From Bifidobacterium avesanii (lineage in GTDB: Bacteria; Actinomycetota; Actinomycetes; Actinomycetales; Bifidobacteriaceae), in NCBI RefSeq assembly GCF_009299475.1, contig NZ_WBSN01000001.1:274715-338714 (forward strand): a DNA stretch of 64,000 nt, read 5' to 3'. This document shows, one piece after another, positions 47,399 through 56,128 of this stretch. The notes beneath the pieces are model-generated. The model did not search any database, was not told where the DNA came from, and saw only the letters and a program-made list of their open reading frames with translations. Each line of letters begins with the position of its first letter. Within the stretch, counting starts at the first letter, position 1. The translations under genes and the position numbers were made by a program.

Positions 47399-47851
47399 TC
47401 ACACTCTGGCTTCGCCCAGACGCCGGCGGAATTCGCGGCCGAACACCTCCATGCCGCGCACCATCGCGTCGCGCAGGGCCGGGTCGAGCCCGCTCATGGC
47501 ACGGTATTCCGCGGCGCGCTCCGGCGCGATCATCGCGTTGCAGTACCGCCGCCCCTCCTCGGTGAGTCGCACGGCCTTCACGCGCCGGTCCCCCTCCGAC
47601 TCGGCAAGCCGCACATACCCCTGCTCCACGAACGACGAAACCACGTTGTTGACGGTCTGCCGCGGCAGCATCGTATATTCGCAGATCGCCTTCTGGGAGG
47701 CGCCGTCATGGTCGTACAGATAGTCGAGCACGCACAGGGCACTGGCCGGCAGACCGACGCGACGCCCATAGTCGGCATACGCCACGTCGATGCGGTGCAA
47801 CTCGTCGAAGAACCGGTCCAGCCGCTCCGAAATCAGCGCCTCGTCCGCCAT
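47399..47851 (-). CDS. MarR family transcriptional regulator
   Basis: A 150-residue winged-helix regulator. The HTH lies at about residues 50-75 (GASQKAICEYTMLPRQTVNNVVSSFVEQGYV) and the wing at 80-95 (SEGDRRVKAVRLTEEG). The start ATG 47851 has AAAGGGG 6 bases before it. A palindromic operator (47870-47888) lies 19 bases upstream, in the gap to the divergent oxidoreductase gene, and a second one lies before the MFS gene downstream. This suggests repression of itself, the exporter and the oxidoreductase. Confidence 0.9.
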   Translation of the reverse strand: MADEALISERLDRFFDELHRIDVAYADYGRRVGLPASALCVLDYLYDHDGASQKAICEYTMLPRQTVNNVVSSFVEQGYVRLAESEGDRRVKAVRLTEEGRRYCNAMIAPERAAEYRAMSGLDPALRDAMVRGMEVFGREFRRRLGEARV

Positions 47852-47869
47852 GTCGTCCCCTTTCGTTGA

Positions 47870-47888
47870 CTGTCTCATATAGGGACAA
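47870..47888. promoter_or_regulatory. MarR operator in the marR/oxidoreductase gap
   Basis: CTGTCTCATATAGGGACAA, 19 bases, very similar to TTGTCCCATATTAGGACAA at 47242. It is placed to control both divergent genes. Confidence 0.75.
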
Positions 47889-48021
47889 TCATATGAGGGA
47901 AGCTCGGGACCCGGAAATCCACGCGCGCCGTCAAAGCATCGAGGGGTGCGGCATCGCCTGTCACGCTACCATTGATGCAACGGCGGTCCCGCCGCATCCC
48001 ACCATGCAGAGGAGCATTCCC

Positions 48022-48552
48022 ATGAAGACTTTGGTTCTCGTGTTCCACCCCGATCTCACCCGCTCCAACGCCAACGCGGCGCTGGTCAAGGCGGCCGGGG
48101 AACCGCACGCCGAGGCCGGCGACATCACCGTGCGCGACGAGTACGCACTCTACCCGGACGGCGCCATCGACGTGGAGGCCGAGCAGCGGCTCGTCGAGGA
48201 GCACGACCGCATCGTGCTGCAGTTCCCGCTGTACTGGTACTCATCCCCCGCGCTGCTCAAGGAATGGGAGGACAAGGTGCTGGCCTTCGGCTGGGCGTAC
48301 GGTCCGAACGGCACCGCGCTCGAAGGCAAGGAGATCATGGTCGCCACCACCGCGGGCGGGCCCGAAACCGAGTACCAAACGGCGGACAACGGGGCCACCA
48401 TGGACGAGGTGCTCTCCCCGTACCGCATGATGGCCCGATACACACACGCCGTGTGGCTCAGGCCGTTCGTCGTCTTCGAGTCGATGGAGCTCTCGGACGA
48501 GGCGCTGGCCGAGGCCGGGCGCCGCTACCGGGAGGCGCTGCTCGCCGAGTGA
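48022..48552 (+). CDS. NAD(P)H oxidoreductase, flavodoxin_2 fold (KefF/NQO-like)
   Basis: A 176-residue flavoprotein of the quinone reductase group. MKTLVLVFHPDLTRSNAN holds the first strand and phosphate loop, and RIVLQFPLYWYSSPALLKEWEDKVL is the family signature around the flavin. EIMVATTAGGPETEY follows. Such enzymes reduce quinones or electrophiles with two electrons. Start at ATG 48022 with AGAGGAG 9 bases upstream. It is divergent from marR and near its operator, so it should be induced with the exporter. About half its residues are shared with the paralogue at 54497. Confidence 0.9.
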   Translation: MKTLVLVFHPDLTRSNANAALVKAAGEPHAEAGDITVRDEYALYPDGAIDVEAEQRLVEEHDRIVLQFPLYWYSSPALLKEWEDKVLAFGWAYGPNGTALEGKEIMVATTAGGPETEYQTADNGATMDEVLSPYRMMARYTHAVWLRPFVVFESMELSDEALAEAGRRYREALLAE

Positions 48553-48603
48553 GGCGTTCCGCAGACGGTTCGCGGAACGGCAAAACGCATCCGGAAAACG
48601 GAA

Positions 48604-48659
48604 ACGGTGGACGGTTGTCCGTACCACGTACATACGCCGTACGGACAACCGCCCACCGT
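48604..48659 (+). terminator. Long hairpin between the oxidoreductase and ABC exporter genes
   Basis: ACGGTGGACGGTTGTCCGTAC (48604-48624) pairs with 48639-48659 with one mismatch. It stands between convergent genes and could serve both directions. Confidence 0.75.
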
Positions 48660-48702
48660 GCTCAACGGGTCACCGAAGCTGCCATCGCCGTTCCGCCGCC
48701 CG

Positions 48703-51363
48703 TCACTCCGGGCTCTTCAGCGCGCCGACCATGTCGATGCGGTCGAGCGAGCGGTTGGTGGCGCGGCTCACCAGCCACGTGAACAGGAACGCCAGCGCGG
48801 CGGCGGCCACGTAGCAGTACCATTCCACGTTCGGCACGATGTTCATGCCCGGCAGGTCGAGCTTGCCCACGAGGAAGCCCAGCAGCACGCGCCCGCACGG
48901 CAGGCCCAGCGCGACGCCGATCGCGGAGAGCAGCAGGATCTCCTTGTTCACGTACCCGTGCACCTCGCGGCGGCGGAAGCCCAGCACCTTGATGGTGGCG
49001 AGCTCGCGTTCGCGTTCGGAGATGTTCGTGCTGGCGAGCGTGTAGAGCACCACCACCGCGAGGACGGCGGCCATAACCACGATGAAGCCGATCATAACGA
49101 AGAAGATCATGAAGCTCTTCGAGAAGTCGCGCTCCTGCTTGGCGGAGCTCGTCACCGTCAGGTACATGTCCTCGCCGGCGAGCCGGTCGGCGAAGGCGAT
49201 CCGCTCGTCCTCGTCCCCGGAAACGAGGACGAGGTCGGCATTGGGCGCATAGTCGGCGTCGAACGCCTTCTCGTAAGTCGACTGCGTCATGAATACCACG
49301 TTGCCGGTGTAGTACTGCGCCACGCCGGAGACCGTGACGGTCGCGGTGTTGGCGAGCGCGTCCGTCACGTCCAGAGAGCCGCCGTCCGCGAGGCCCAGCA
49401 CCTTGGCGGCGTTGGCGGTCACCACCACGCCGTCGTCGTTCAGCGCGATCGGAGCGCCGGCCGCCGTATGCAGGTGAATGTAGCCGTCGAGCGACCGCCC
49501 GTCGGGGACGACCATGAGCTGCGCGGTGACCTTTCCGCCGCCATCACCATCACCATCGTCCGATGCGGACAGCGTGGCGGAACCGAGCTGCAGCGGCAGC
49601 GCGCCGGTCACGTCGCCGTCCGCGTCCAGTTCATCCTGCGCCGCGTCATGGTCGGCCACCTTGGTGACGGCCATCACGTCGTATGCGGCGATTTCGGTGT
49701 GCTGTCGCGGCATGAGGGTCAGCGCGGACGTGCCCATGCCGAATCCGGCGGTCATGAGCGCGGTGCAGCCGAGCACGCCGACGATCACCATGAGCGCGCG
49801 GCTCTTGTAGCGGAACAGGTTGCGCGCGGTCACCTTGCCGAGAAAGCTCAGGCGGTTCCACACGAATCCGACGCGCTGCAGCGCGATCGTCCTGCCGGCC
49901 TTCGGCGCCTTGGGACGCATGAGCTCGGCGGGCGGAAGGCGCAGCGAACCGGTGCAGGCGGCCATCGCGCAGCCGGTGACGGCCACGACGAACAGCGCCA
50001 CGCCGCCGACGGCGAGCCGCCAGTCCACGAGCAGCGGGTAATGCGGCAGCACGTAGATGCGGCTGATGAGCCGGCGCGTGAACACGAACGGCAGACCGGC
50101 CAGTCCGAGCAGGTCGCCGAGCAGCCCGCCGGTCAGGCTGGCGACGCCCGCGTAGAGGAAGTACTTGAGCATGGTTTCGCGGCGCGTGTAGCCGAGCGCC
50201 TTGTACGTGCCGATGAGCCCACGGTCCTCCTCCACCATGCGCGCGACGGCGGTGAGGCTCACCAGCAGCGCGATGACCAAGAACAGCGCAGGGAACAGCG
50301 TGCCGAGGCGGGCGATCATCTCGCTTTGGGTCTTGACGTCGGCGTAGCTGGTGACGGCGGTGCGGTCGCGGATGATCCATTTCGCCTCCGGCATGGCGTC
50401 CGCCTTGTCGCGGATGGTCTTCTCCGCGTCGGCGATCTTCGCCTCGGCGGCGGCCTTGGCGGGCAGGCCATCCGGCAGCGCGTCCGCCTTGGTCTTCTGC
50501 TCGTTCACCGCCTCCATGGCCTTGTCGTAGGCGGCGTCGCGCACGGCCGTGGTGCGCGCGGCCTCGCGATCGGACCGGATCATCCCGATGGCCCGGTCGG
50601 CCGAGCCGACCAGCGCGAGGTAGTCGTCGTCGTACGTGTTGAGCGCTGCCGCTCCGGAGACGGTGACGACGGCGGACGTGTAGGGCGCGTCTTCGGCGGC
50701 CACGGCGGGCGCGGCGACGAACATCGGATAGACGGTTTTGGCGCCGGAGACGAGGGCGAGCGGGCCGGACGGGTTCACGATGTCGTTCGGGTCGATGACG
50801 ACGCCGACGATCGTGTACTCGCCGTCCCCGAACGTGGCGGAGGTTCCCTCCGCGGCGTTCCCCGCTGCGTCCTCCGAGAACGTCAGCCGGTCGCCGACCC
50901 GCTTGCCCGATTCGTCGAGGTACTGCCGGGTGACGGCGATTTCGTGCGCGGATTCGGGCAGACGCCCTTCGGTGAGGTACGGGCGGTCGGTGCCGCGGTC
51001 GTTCAGGGCGGTCACGGTGGCGGAGGCCTGTTTGCCGCCCACCTTGGTGGTGGCGCTCGCGGTATGCACGCCGGCCGCGTCCGCCACCCCGTCCACGCCT
51101 CGCAGGGCGTCGATGTCGGCGTCGTCGAAGCCGAGCGTGGAGATGATCGACACGTCGTGCATGTTCGTCTTGTCGAAGAAGTCGTCGAGCCCGCCGCGGA
51201 TGTCCCTGCCGACGGAGTTGAGACCGCACATCATCATCACGCCGACGGCGCAGATCACCACGATGGCGGCGAAGCGCCTGCCGTTGCCGGTGACCGCGCG
51301 CCAGGCGTCCTTCCACAGTACGGTTTTCCCCGCGCGCCGGGTCATGTGATTCGTCTGGGTCAT
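48703..51363 (-). CDS. ABC transporter permease, FtsX/MacB-like, two-domain
   Basis: An 886-residue membrane protein with the layout of exporter permeases of the FtsX superfamily. One helix is near residue 32 (FAAIVVICAVGVMMMCGLN), then a large extracytoplasmic domain to about residue 350. Three helices follow (LFPALFLVIALLVSLTAVARM and others), then a second external domain and three final helices (FIVVMAAVLAVVVLYTL to VEWYCYVAAAALAFLFTWLV). The region ISERERELATIKVLGFRRREV is the FtsX signature, found in both halves (GTYKALGYTRRETM). Nine bases after it the ATPase starts upstream. Export of a peptide, lipid or antibiotic is likely. Confidence 0.88.
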   Translation of the reverse strand: MTQTNHMTRRAGKTVLWKDAWRAVTGNGRRFAAIVVICAVGVMMMCGLNSVGRDIRGGLDDFFDKTNMHDVSIISTLGFDDADIDALRGVDGVADAAGVHTASATTKVGGKQASATVTALNDRGTDRPYLTEGRLPESAHEIAVTRQYLDESGKRVGDRLTFSEDAAGNAAEGTSATFGDGEYTIVGVVIDPNDIVNPSGPLALVSGAKTVYPMFVAAPAVAAEDAPYTSAVVTVSGAAALNTYDDDYLALVGSADRAIGMIRSDREAARTTAVRDAAYDKAMEAVNEQKTKADALPDGLPAKAAAEAKIADAEKTIRDKADAMPEAKWIIRDRTAVTSYADVKTQSEMIARLGTLFPALFLVIALLVSLTAVARMVEEDRGLIGTYKALGYTRRETMLKYFLYAGVASLTGGLLGDLLGLAGLPFVFTRRLISRIYVLPHYPLLVDWRLAVGGVALFVVAVTGCAMAACTGSLRLPPAELMRPKAPKAGRTIALQRVGFVWNRLSFLGKVTARNLFRYKSRALMVIVGVLGCTALMTAGFGMGTSALTLMPRQHTEIAAYDVMAVTKVADHDAAQDELDADGDVTGALPLQLGSATLSASDDGDGDGGGKVTAQLMVVPDGRSLDGYIHLHTAAGAPIALNDDGVVVTANAAKVLGLADGGSLDVTDALANTATVTVSGVAQYYTGNVVFMTQSTYEKAFDADYAPNADLVLVSGDEDERIAFADRLAGEDMYLTVTSSAKQERDFSKSFMIFFVMIGFIVVMAAVLAVVVLYTLASTNISERERELATIKVLGFRRREVHGYVNKEILLLSAIGVALGLPCGRVLLGFLVGKLDLPGMNIVPNVEWYCYVAAAALAFLFTWLVSRATNRSLDRIDMVGALKSPE

Positions 51364-51372
51364 GTCAGCCTC

Positions 51373-52074
51373 CTACCACTCGATGTCCGCGATGGGCGTC
51401 GGGTGCTCGTTGGCGGTGATTTCGGTGACCTTGCCCGAGCGGAAGCGGATCAGGCGGTCGCCCATGGGAGCCAGGGCCGAGTTGTGGGTGACGAGCGCCA
51501 CGGTGATGCCGTGTTCGCGGCAGGAGTCCTGCAGCAGCTGCAGGATCTGCTTGCCGGTGTTGTAGTCGAGCGCGCCGGTCGGCTCGTCGCACAGCAGCAG
51601 CTTGGGGTTCTTGGCGAGGGCTCGGGCGATGGAGACGCGCTGCTGCTCGCCGCCGGAAAGCTGCGCCGGGAAGTTGTTCAGGCGGTCGCCGAGACCGACC
51701 TTGTTCAGCGTCTCGCGTGCGTCGAGCGCGTCCGGGCAGATCTGGCTGGCGAGCTCCACGTTCTCCAGCGCGGTGAGGTTGGGCACGAGGTTGTAGAACT
51801 GGAACACGAATCCCACGTCGAAGCGGCGGTAGTCGGTGAGTTCGGTCTCGCTGGCGGCGGTGACGTCCCGGCCTCCCACGCGCACGGTGCCGGACGTGGC
51901 GCGGTCCATGCCGCCGAGGATGTTCAGCGTGGTCGACTTGCCGGCGCCGGACGCGCCGAGGATGACGGCGAGCTCGCCCTTCTCGATGTCGAAGCTGGCG
52001 TGGTCGAGCGCCCTGACGGCGGATTCGCCGCTGCCGTATTGCCTTACGACGTCATGAAATTCAAGAAATGCCAT
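51373..52074 (-). CDS. ABC transporter ATP-binding protein (exporter, LolD/MacB-type)
   Basis: A 233-residue ATPase. Walker A is [13 protein letters not shown]-loop [20 protein letters not shown], signature [15 protein letters not shown], Walker [13 protein letters not shown], and the switch His in [15 protein letters not shown]. The start ATG 52074 has AAGGGA 6 bases upstream. It lies just before the permease gene (nine bases between) and divergent from a TetR gene at 52274, which probably controls the pair. Confidence 0.92.
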   Translation of the reverse strand: MAFLEFHDVVRQYGSGESAVRALDHASFDIEKGELAVILGASGAGKSTTLNILGGMDRATSGTVRVGGRDVTAASETELTDYRRFDVGFVFQFYNLVPNLTALENVELASQICPDALDARETLNKVGLGDRLNNFPAQLSGGEQQRVSIARALAKNPKLLLCDEPTGALDYNTGKQILQLLQDSCREHGITVALVTHNSALAPMGDRLIRFRSGKVTEITANEHPTPIADIEW

Positions 52075-52152
52075 GATGGTCCCTTCGTGTCCGTTGGTCA
52101 TCCGTTGTGGATTGTCTGCCTCAGGCGATGCCCGATCATATTCATCAGGCTG

Positions 52153-52177
52153 TCGAATAAAAATCCTCAATATTCGA
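52153..52177. promoter_or_regulatory. Inverted repeat TCGAATA-N11-TATTCGA
   Basis: Perfect 7-bp arms at 52153-52159 and 52171-52177 in the 199-base gap between the divergent ABC exporter and TetR genes. It may be the TetR operator. The surrounding region is AT-rich. Confidence 0.4.
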
Positions 52178-52273
52178 TATCCTGTCGGGTTTCGCCCTTC
52201 ATGAAAAAAATGGACGGTTTGACGGGTTTAGAGTGGGACCATCGGGATCACCGCACGGAGAGACGGGAGGAAC

Positions 52274-52879
52274 ATGGGACGCCCCAAGGCGAACGACGCG
52301 TCGGCGCCGCAGCGAATGCGGGACACGTTCTGGAAACTGCTCGCGGACAAGCCGTACGCGCGCATCACGGTCAGCGACGTCACGCGCGAAAGCGGGCTCA
52401 ACCGCAGCGCCTTCTACTACCACTACGCGAGCATCGCCGAGCTGGCCGACGACGCGATCGCCGCGATCTACGACGACCCGACCATCATCGCGTTCATCGT
52501 GAGCATGATCCGCAAGCCCGACGACAAACTGTTCGACCGGGCCGAATACTTCATCGCCAGCAACCAATACCGGGACATGCTCAGTCGCGTCTCCCTGATC
52601 GCCGGCCCCCACGGATCCACCGGGCTGGTCCGCCAGTTCAAGGACTTCATCGAGGACACCTGGCTCAAACTGCTCGGTGTGGATCGCGACGCACTTGACC
52701 AAGGCCAGCGGATCACGCTCGAGTTCGCGGCGAGCGGCATTCTGGGGGCGATCGGCGCGGGAATGGCACTCACCCCGGAGACCGCGACCGCGCTGCGCCG
52801 TTCGCGCACACCGGAGCTCATTTCGCAAATGGTCAATTCCCTGCGCACGCCGGCGGCGCCCGAAGCCGGCGAGAAATAG
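52274..52879 (+). CDS. TetR family transcriptional regulator
   Basis: A 201-residue TetR protein. The HTH is at about residues 20-55 (LADKPYARITVSDVTRESGLNRSAFYYHYASIAELADDAI), and the rest is helical. GGGAGGA lies just before the ATG. It is divergent from the ABC exporter genes and the likely regulator of them. Its stop TAG forms part of a MarR operator for the next gene. The ligand is unknown. Confidence 0.88.
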   Translation: MGRPKANDASAPQRMRDTFWKLLADKPYARITVSDVTRESGLNRSAFYYHYASIAELADDAIAAIYDDPTIIAFIVSMIRKPDDKLFDRAEYFIASNQYRDMLSRVSLIAGPHGSTGLVRQFKDFIEDTWLKLLGVDRDALDQGQRITLEFAASGILGAIGAGMALTPETATALRRSRTPELISQMVNSLRTPAAPEAGEK

Positions 52880-52894
52880 TTTGTATGCAAACTA
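52877..52894. promoter_or_regulatory. MarR operator TAGTTTGTATGCAAACTA overlapping the TetR stop
   Basis: An 18-bp palindrome with perfect 7-bp arms and centre TATG. Its first three bases are the TetR stop codon. It lies 57 bases before the MarR start and is the likely autoregulatory site. Confidence 0.7.
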
Positions 52895-52950
52895 AAAAGT
52901 GGTAGCATGGCCTCGATCGCGCGGAATGGAACCGCGCACGGGGAGACATC

Positions 52951-53373
52951 ATGCTGGACGACGAACTGCACTTCCTGCTGCTCAGGGCCTTCAACCATTC
53001 CAACCGGCGCATCGACGAGGCCATCCGGCGCATCGGGCTGCTGCCCGGCCAGCCGAAGATACTGGAATGCCTCAACGAGCGGGACGGGCGCACCGCCAAG
53101 GAGATCTGCGACGAGTGCATTCTCGACAAGTCCACCATGACCGGCCTGCTCGCCCGCATGGAGGCCCGCGGACTGGTCCGCCGCGAGGCGCACGAAACCG
53201 ACCGCCGCTCCTACCGCGTGTTCCTGACCGACGCCGGGCGCGCCCGCATGCCCGAAATCCGGAGCATCATGGACGGCACCGACCGGGCGGCCACCAAGGG
53301 CATGACCGACGAGGAGCGCAACGCGCTGCGCGAGGGGCTCAGGCGGGTCATCGCCAATCTGGAGGCGGAATGA
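52951..53373 (+). CDS. MarR family transcriptional regulator
   Basis: A 140-residue winged-helix protein. The recognition region is RTAKEICDECILDKSTMTGLLARMEARGLVRREAHETDRRSYRVFLTDAG. GGGGAG precedes the ATG. It shares four bases (ATGA) with the YczE-like gene, so the two are coupled. The palindrome at 52877 is probably its operator. The signal is unknown. Confidence 0.9.
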   Translation: MLDDELHFLLLRAFNHSNRRIDEAIRRIGLLPGQPKILECLNERDGRTAKEICDECILDKSTMTGLLARMEARGLVRREAHETDRRSYRVFLTDAGRARMPEIRSIMDGTDRAATKGMTDEERNALREGLRRVIANLEAE

Positions 53374-54047
53374 CCATGCAGCGCACGATTCGCATGCCGC
53401 ACATCGCCAAGCGCGTGCTGTCGCTGCTCGTCGGCCTCGCCGTTGAATCCTTCGGCATCGCGCTCATCACCAAGAGCAACCTCGGCACGTCGCCGATTTC
53501 CAGCATCGCATGGGTGTTCGCGCTGCGATTCCCGCAGATCAGCTTCGGCGTGACCACGTTCGCCATGAACGTGGCGTTCGTGGTGTTGGAGATCCTGCTG
53601 CTGCGCCGCGACTTCCATCCCATCCAGTTCCTGCAGCTGGCGGTCACGTTCTGGTTCAGCGCAACCTTGGACGCGAGCATGATGCTGCTGGCTTGGTTCT
53701 CGCCGGACGCCTGGCGGCTCCGGACGATCGGTCTGCTGCTCGGCTGCTTCATATTGGCGCTCGGCATCTGCATGGAGGTGGCGCCGGGGCTCATCATGGT
53801 GCCCGGCGAAGGCGCGGTGAGGGCCCTGCAGATCGTGACCAAGGCGCGGTTCGGCACGCTCAAGGTGTGCTTCGACGTGTCGCTGATCGTCATCGCCACG
53901 GCGCTGTCGTTCGTCTTCTTCGGCCGGCTCAACGGCCTCGGCATCGGCACGGTCGTCGCGGCCGTCATCACCGGTCAGATCGTGAACTTCCTCAACCGGC
54001 ACATGCGCTTCGTCGCCCCGACCGACCCTGCGCAAAAGGCCCGCTGA
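53370..54047 (+). CDS. YczE/YyaS-like membrane protein
   Basis: A 225-residue protein with six or so hydrophobic segments. ALITKSNLGTSPISSIAWVFAL near residue 32 and SFGVTTFAMNVAFVVLEILLL match the YczE family, followed by LLLGCFILALGICMEVAPGLIMVPGEGAV and a final NFLNRHMRF. The family is functionally uncharacterised. ATG 53370 overlaps the MarR stop; ATG 53376 is an alternative. It probably answers to the same MarR repressor. After it lies a 449-base gene-free stretch with a large inverted repeat. Confidence 0.85.
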   Translation: MTMQRTIRMPHIAKRVLSLLVGLAVESFGIALITKSNLGTSPISSIAWVFALRFPQISFGVTTFAMNVAFVVLEILLLRRDFHPIQFLQLAVTFWFSATLDASMMLLAWFSPDAWRLRTIGLLLGCFILALGICMEVAPGLIMVPGEGAVRALQIVTKARFGTLKVCFDVSLIVIATALSFVFFGRLNGLGIGTVVAAVITGQIVNFLNRHMRFVAPTDPAQKAR

Positions 54048-54184
54048 CCAGCTCGGCGGACGGTTGCAAACGCCAAGCTCCCAAACTGCGGGCTCCGCGC
54101 ACCGCGCAGCCGCCGCCATCGGGCTGAGCAAACCCACGACCCCCCTGCACCAAACCGGTCAAACACACGAAGCTTCCCAAACTC

Positions 54185-54283
54185 GCGGGCCGAAAAGGAC
54201 GAAATCCGCTCTTCCGAGCGTCAAAAGGACGCCATTGCGGGGGTTTGGCGCTTGGAAGAGCGATTTCGTCCTTTCCGGCCCGC
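54185..54283. repeat. About 35-bp inverted repeat, long hairpin
   Basis: The left arm (54185-54220) includes AAAAGGACGAAATCCGCTCT; the right arm (54249-54283) is its reverse complement with about three differences. The loop is some 28 bases. It is bigger than a usual terminator and may be a REP-like element, a miniature mobile element or a double-length terminator of the YczE gene. Confidence 0.65.
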
Positions 54284-54433
54284 AATGTCCGCTTATTCGG
54301 ATGACCGCACGCCCACATGCCCGCAAGGCCGCACCACCATGTGGCAAGCCGTTGCCGTGGTAAACGACACTTTCGCCAAGCGCGAAATCTGTTCCCTTGC
54401 GCCCTCTCGTTTGCGAAAGTGATACAGGAAAAC

Positions 54434-54452
54434 ATATCTCACATCGAGATAT
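54434..54452. promoter_or_regulatory. Palindrome ATATCTCACATCGAGATAT before the oxidoreductase gene
   Basis: Perfect 7-bp arms with a 5-base centre, 45 bases before the start codon of the flavodoxin-fold gene. Its regulator is unknown; it does not resemble the other operators in the window. Confidence 0.5.
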
Positions 54453-54496
54453 TTCAGATAAGCCAAACGAAAAGAAACGTAAAGAGGAGAACAATC

Positions 54497-55018
54497 ATGA
54501 AGACTCTGGTGCTCGTGTTCCACCCGTCCCTGAACGGCCAGTCGAACGTCAACGCCGCGCTGGCCAAGGCGGCCGGCGCGCTGGACAACGTGACCGTGCG
54601 CGACGAGTACGCCCTGTACCCGGACGGCAAGATTGACGTCAAGGCCGAGCAGGCCGCCGTGGACGCCGCCGACCGCGTGGTGTTCCAGTTCCCGCTCTAC
54701 TGGTTCTCCTCCCCCGCACTGCTCAAGCAGTGGGAGGACGACGTGCTCGAGCACGGCTGGGCGTACGGCTCCGAGGGCCACGCGTTCGAGGGCAAGGAGT
54801 TCGCCGTCGCCGTGTCCACCGGTTCCCCCGAGTCGAAGTACCAGCCGGAGGGCGACAACAAGTTCACCATCGACGAGGTCCTCGTCCCGTTCCAGGGCAC
54901 GGCCAACCACATCAACGCCACGTGGGTCAAGCCGTTCGTGACCTTCGGCTCCTTCGGCATCTCCGACGAGGCGCTGGCCAAGCAGGTCGAGGCCTACAAG
55001 GCGTTCCTCGCCAAGTAG
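54497..55018 (+). CDS. NAD(P)H oxidoreductase, flavodoxin_2 fold, second copy
   Basis: A 173-residue paralogue of the protein at 48022. MKTLVLVFHPSLNGQSNVNA starts it and RVVFQFPLYWFSSPALLKQW is the flavin signature; AVAVSTGSPESKYQPEGDN follows. Start at ATG 54497 with GAGGAG 8 bases upstream. It is monocistronic, with its own palindromic element and a strong terminator. Predicted quinone or electrophile reductase. Confidence 0.9.
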   Translation: MKTLVLVFHPSLNGQSNVNAALAKAAGALDNVTVRDEYALYPDGKIDVKAEQAAVDAADRVVFQFPLYWFSSPALLKQWEDDVLEHGWAYGSEGHAFEGKEFAVAVSTGSPESKYQPEGDNKFTIDEVLVPFQGTANHINATWVKPFVTFGSFGISDEALAKQVEAYKAFLAK

Positions 55019-55069
55019 TCGGGCAGACATGCGGCGCGGTCGCGAATTTGCGGCCCGTCACGAAAAACC

Positions 55070-55111
55070 AAAAGTCCGGACTTCCGCTCGATCACGGAAG
55101 TCCGGACTTTT
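55070..55111. terminator. Bidirectional intrinsic terminator
   Basis: AAAAGTCCGGACTTCCG (55070-55086) and a perfect complement (55095-55111), with a T-run on the plus strand and TTTT also on the minus strand. It separates the convergent oxidoreductase and glucokinase genes. Confidence 0.9.
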
Positions 55112-55136
55112 TCCATTCGCCGTTAGCGGTTCGGTT

Positions 55137-56090
55137 TTATTCCCGATCGTCCCTCGCCAGATCGGCGGCGCCGATGATGCCCGCATTGCCGCCGGCCCTG
55201 GCCTCCACGATGCTGGCGTGCTGGCGGTACATACTGGCCTGCAGATGCCGGTTGAACGCAGTGGCGGCGGGGCCGAGCAGCATGTCGCCGACTTCGGCCA
55301 CGCCACCGCCGATGACGAAGGTGTCGGGATCCAGCACGGCGGACAGGTCGGCCATGAGCCGGCCAAGCCAGTCACCCAGACGGCTGAACGCCTCGATGGC
55401 GGTGGGATCGCCCTCACGGGCGGCGTCGCGCACCATGGGGCCGATGAGCTTGCTCCTGTCGTAGTCGCACGCCTCGAGCAGGTGGGTCGACTGGTTGGGC
55501 TGGCGCCTGGCCGCCGACCATGCGAACCGCTCCAGCGCCGATCCGGACGCATACTGCTCCGCGCAGCCGAACAAACCGCAGCCGCAGGCCTCGCCGTCGG
55601 GGACCATGATGATGTGTCCGATCTCGCCGGCCATGCCAAACGCGCCCCTGACCAGATGACCGCCCACGATGATGGCCCCGCCGACGCCGGTGCCCACGGT
55701 GATCATGATCATGTCGCGGGAGTCGCGCCCGGCACCGAAGCGGTATTCGCCCCATCCGGCCGCGTTGGCGTCGTTCTCGACGACCACCTTGACGCCGTCG
55801 CCGATCAGGTCCTCGATGGCGTCCGCGAGCGGGTACTGGTTCCATGCGGGCAGGTTCGCCGCAAAGCTGACCGTGCGCCGGTCGGACGCGATGTTGCCGG
55901 CCGCCGAAATGCCGATGGCCTTGATGTCCCCCTCGCCCTTGCACCGCCGGTAGATGTCCGCCACGGCGGCGTTGATGTCGGCGGCGTTCTCCGGCGTGGG
56001 CACGCGCTGCAGGCAGCGGATATTGCCTTTCTCGTCGCAGATGCCTCCGGCGATCTTCGTGCCGCCGATATCAATGCCGAGTGTTTCCAT
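55137..56090 (-). CDS. ROK family glucokinase
   Basis: A 317-residue sugar kinase. METLGIDIGGTKIAGGICDE is the ATP phosphate loop, VVVENDANAAGWGEYRFGAG has the catalytic Asp region, and CGCGLFGCAEQYASGSALE is the zinc motif. No N-terminal HTH is present, so it is an enzyme, not a ROK repressor. Start at ATG 56090. It is 38 bases after ptsI in the PTS cassette. It would phosphorylate the unphosphorylated glucose released from 6-phospho-disaccharides such as cellobiose 6-phosphate. Confidence 0.9.
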   Translation of the reverse strand: METLGIDIGGTKIAGGICDEKGNIRCLQRVPTPENAADINAAVADIYRRCKGEGDIKAIGISAAGNIASDRRTVSFAANLPAWNQYPLADAIEDLIGDGVKVVVENDANAAGWGEYRFGAGRDSRDMIMITVGTGVGGAIIVGGHLVRGAFGMAGEIGHIIMVPDGEACGCGLFGCAEQYASGSALERFAWSAARRQPNQSTHLLEACDYDRSKLIGPMVRDAAREGDPTAIEAFSRLGDWLGRLMADLSAVLDPDTFVIGGGVAEVGDMLLGPAATAFNRHLQASMYRQHASIVEARAGGNAGIIGAADLARDDRE

Positions 56091-56128
56091 GACTGATTGT
56101 TCTCCTTTGATGTACGACGCGACGCCGC

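Larger units (their letters stand above)
54048..54496. other. Gene-free spacer with inverted repeat and operator
   Basis: No gene was found on either strand. It contains a large imperfect inverted repeat (54185-54283) and a short palindrome (54434-54452) before the oxidoreductase gene. The GC is lower from 54360 on, consistent with a promoter region. Confidence 0.6.

Noticed and set aside
48607..52698. A frame of more than 1300 codons on the plus strand opposite the ABC exporter genes
   Set aside because: Antisense to recognisable genes, with low-complexity composition and no motif.
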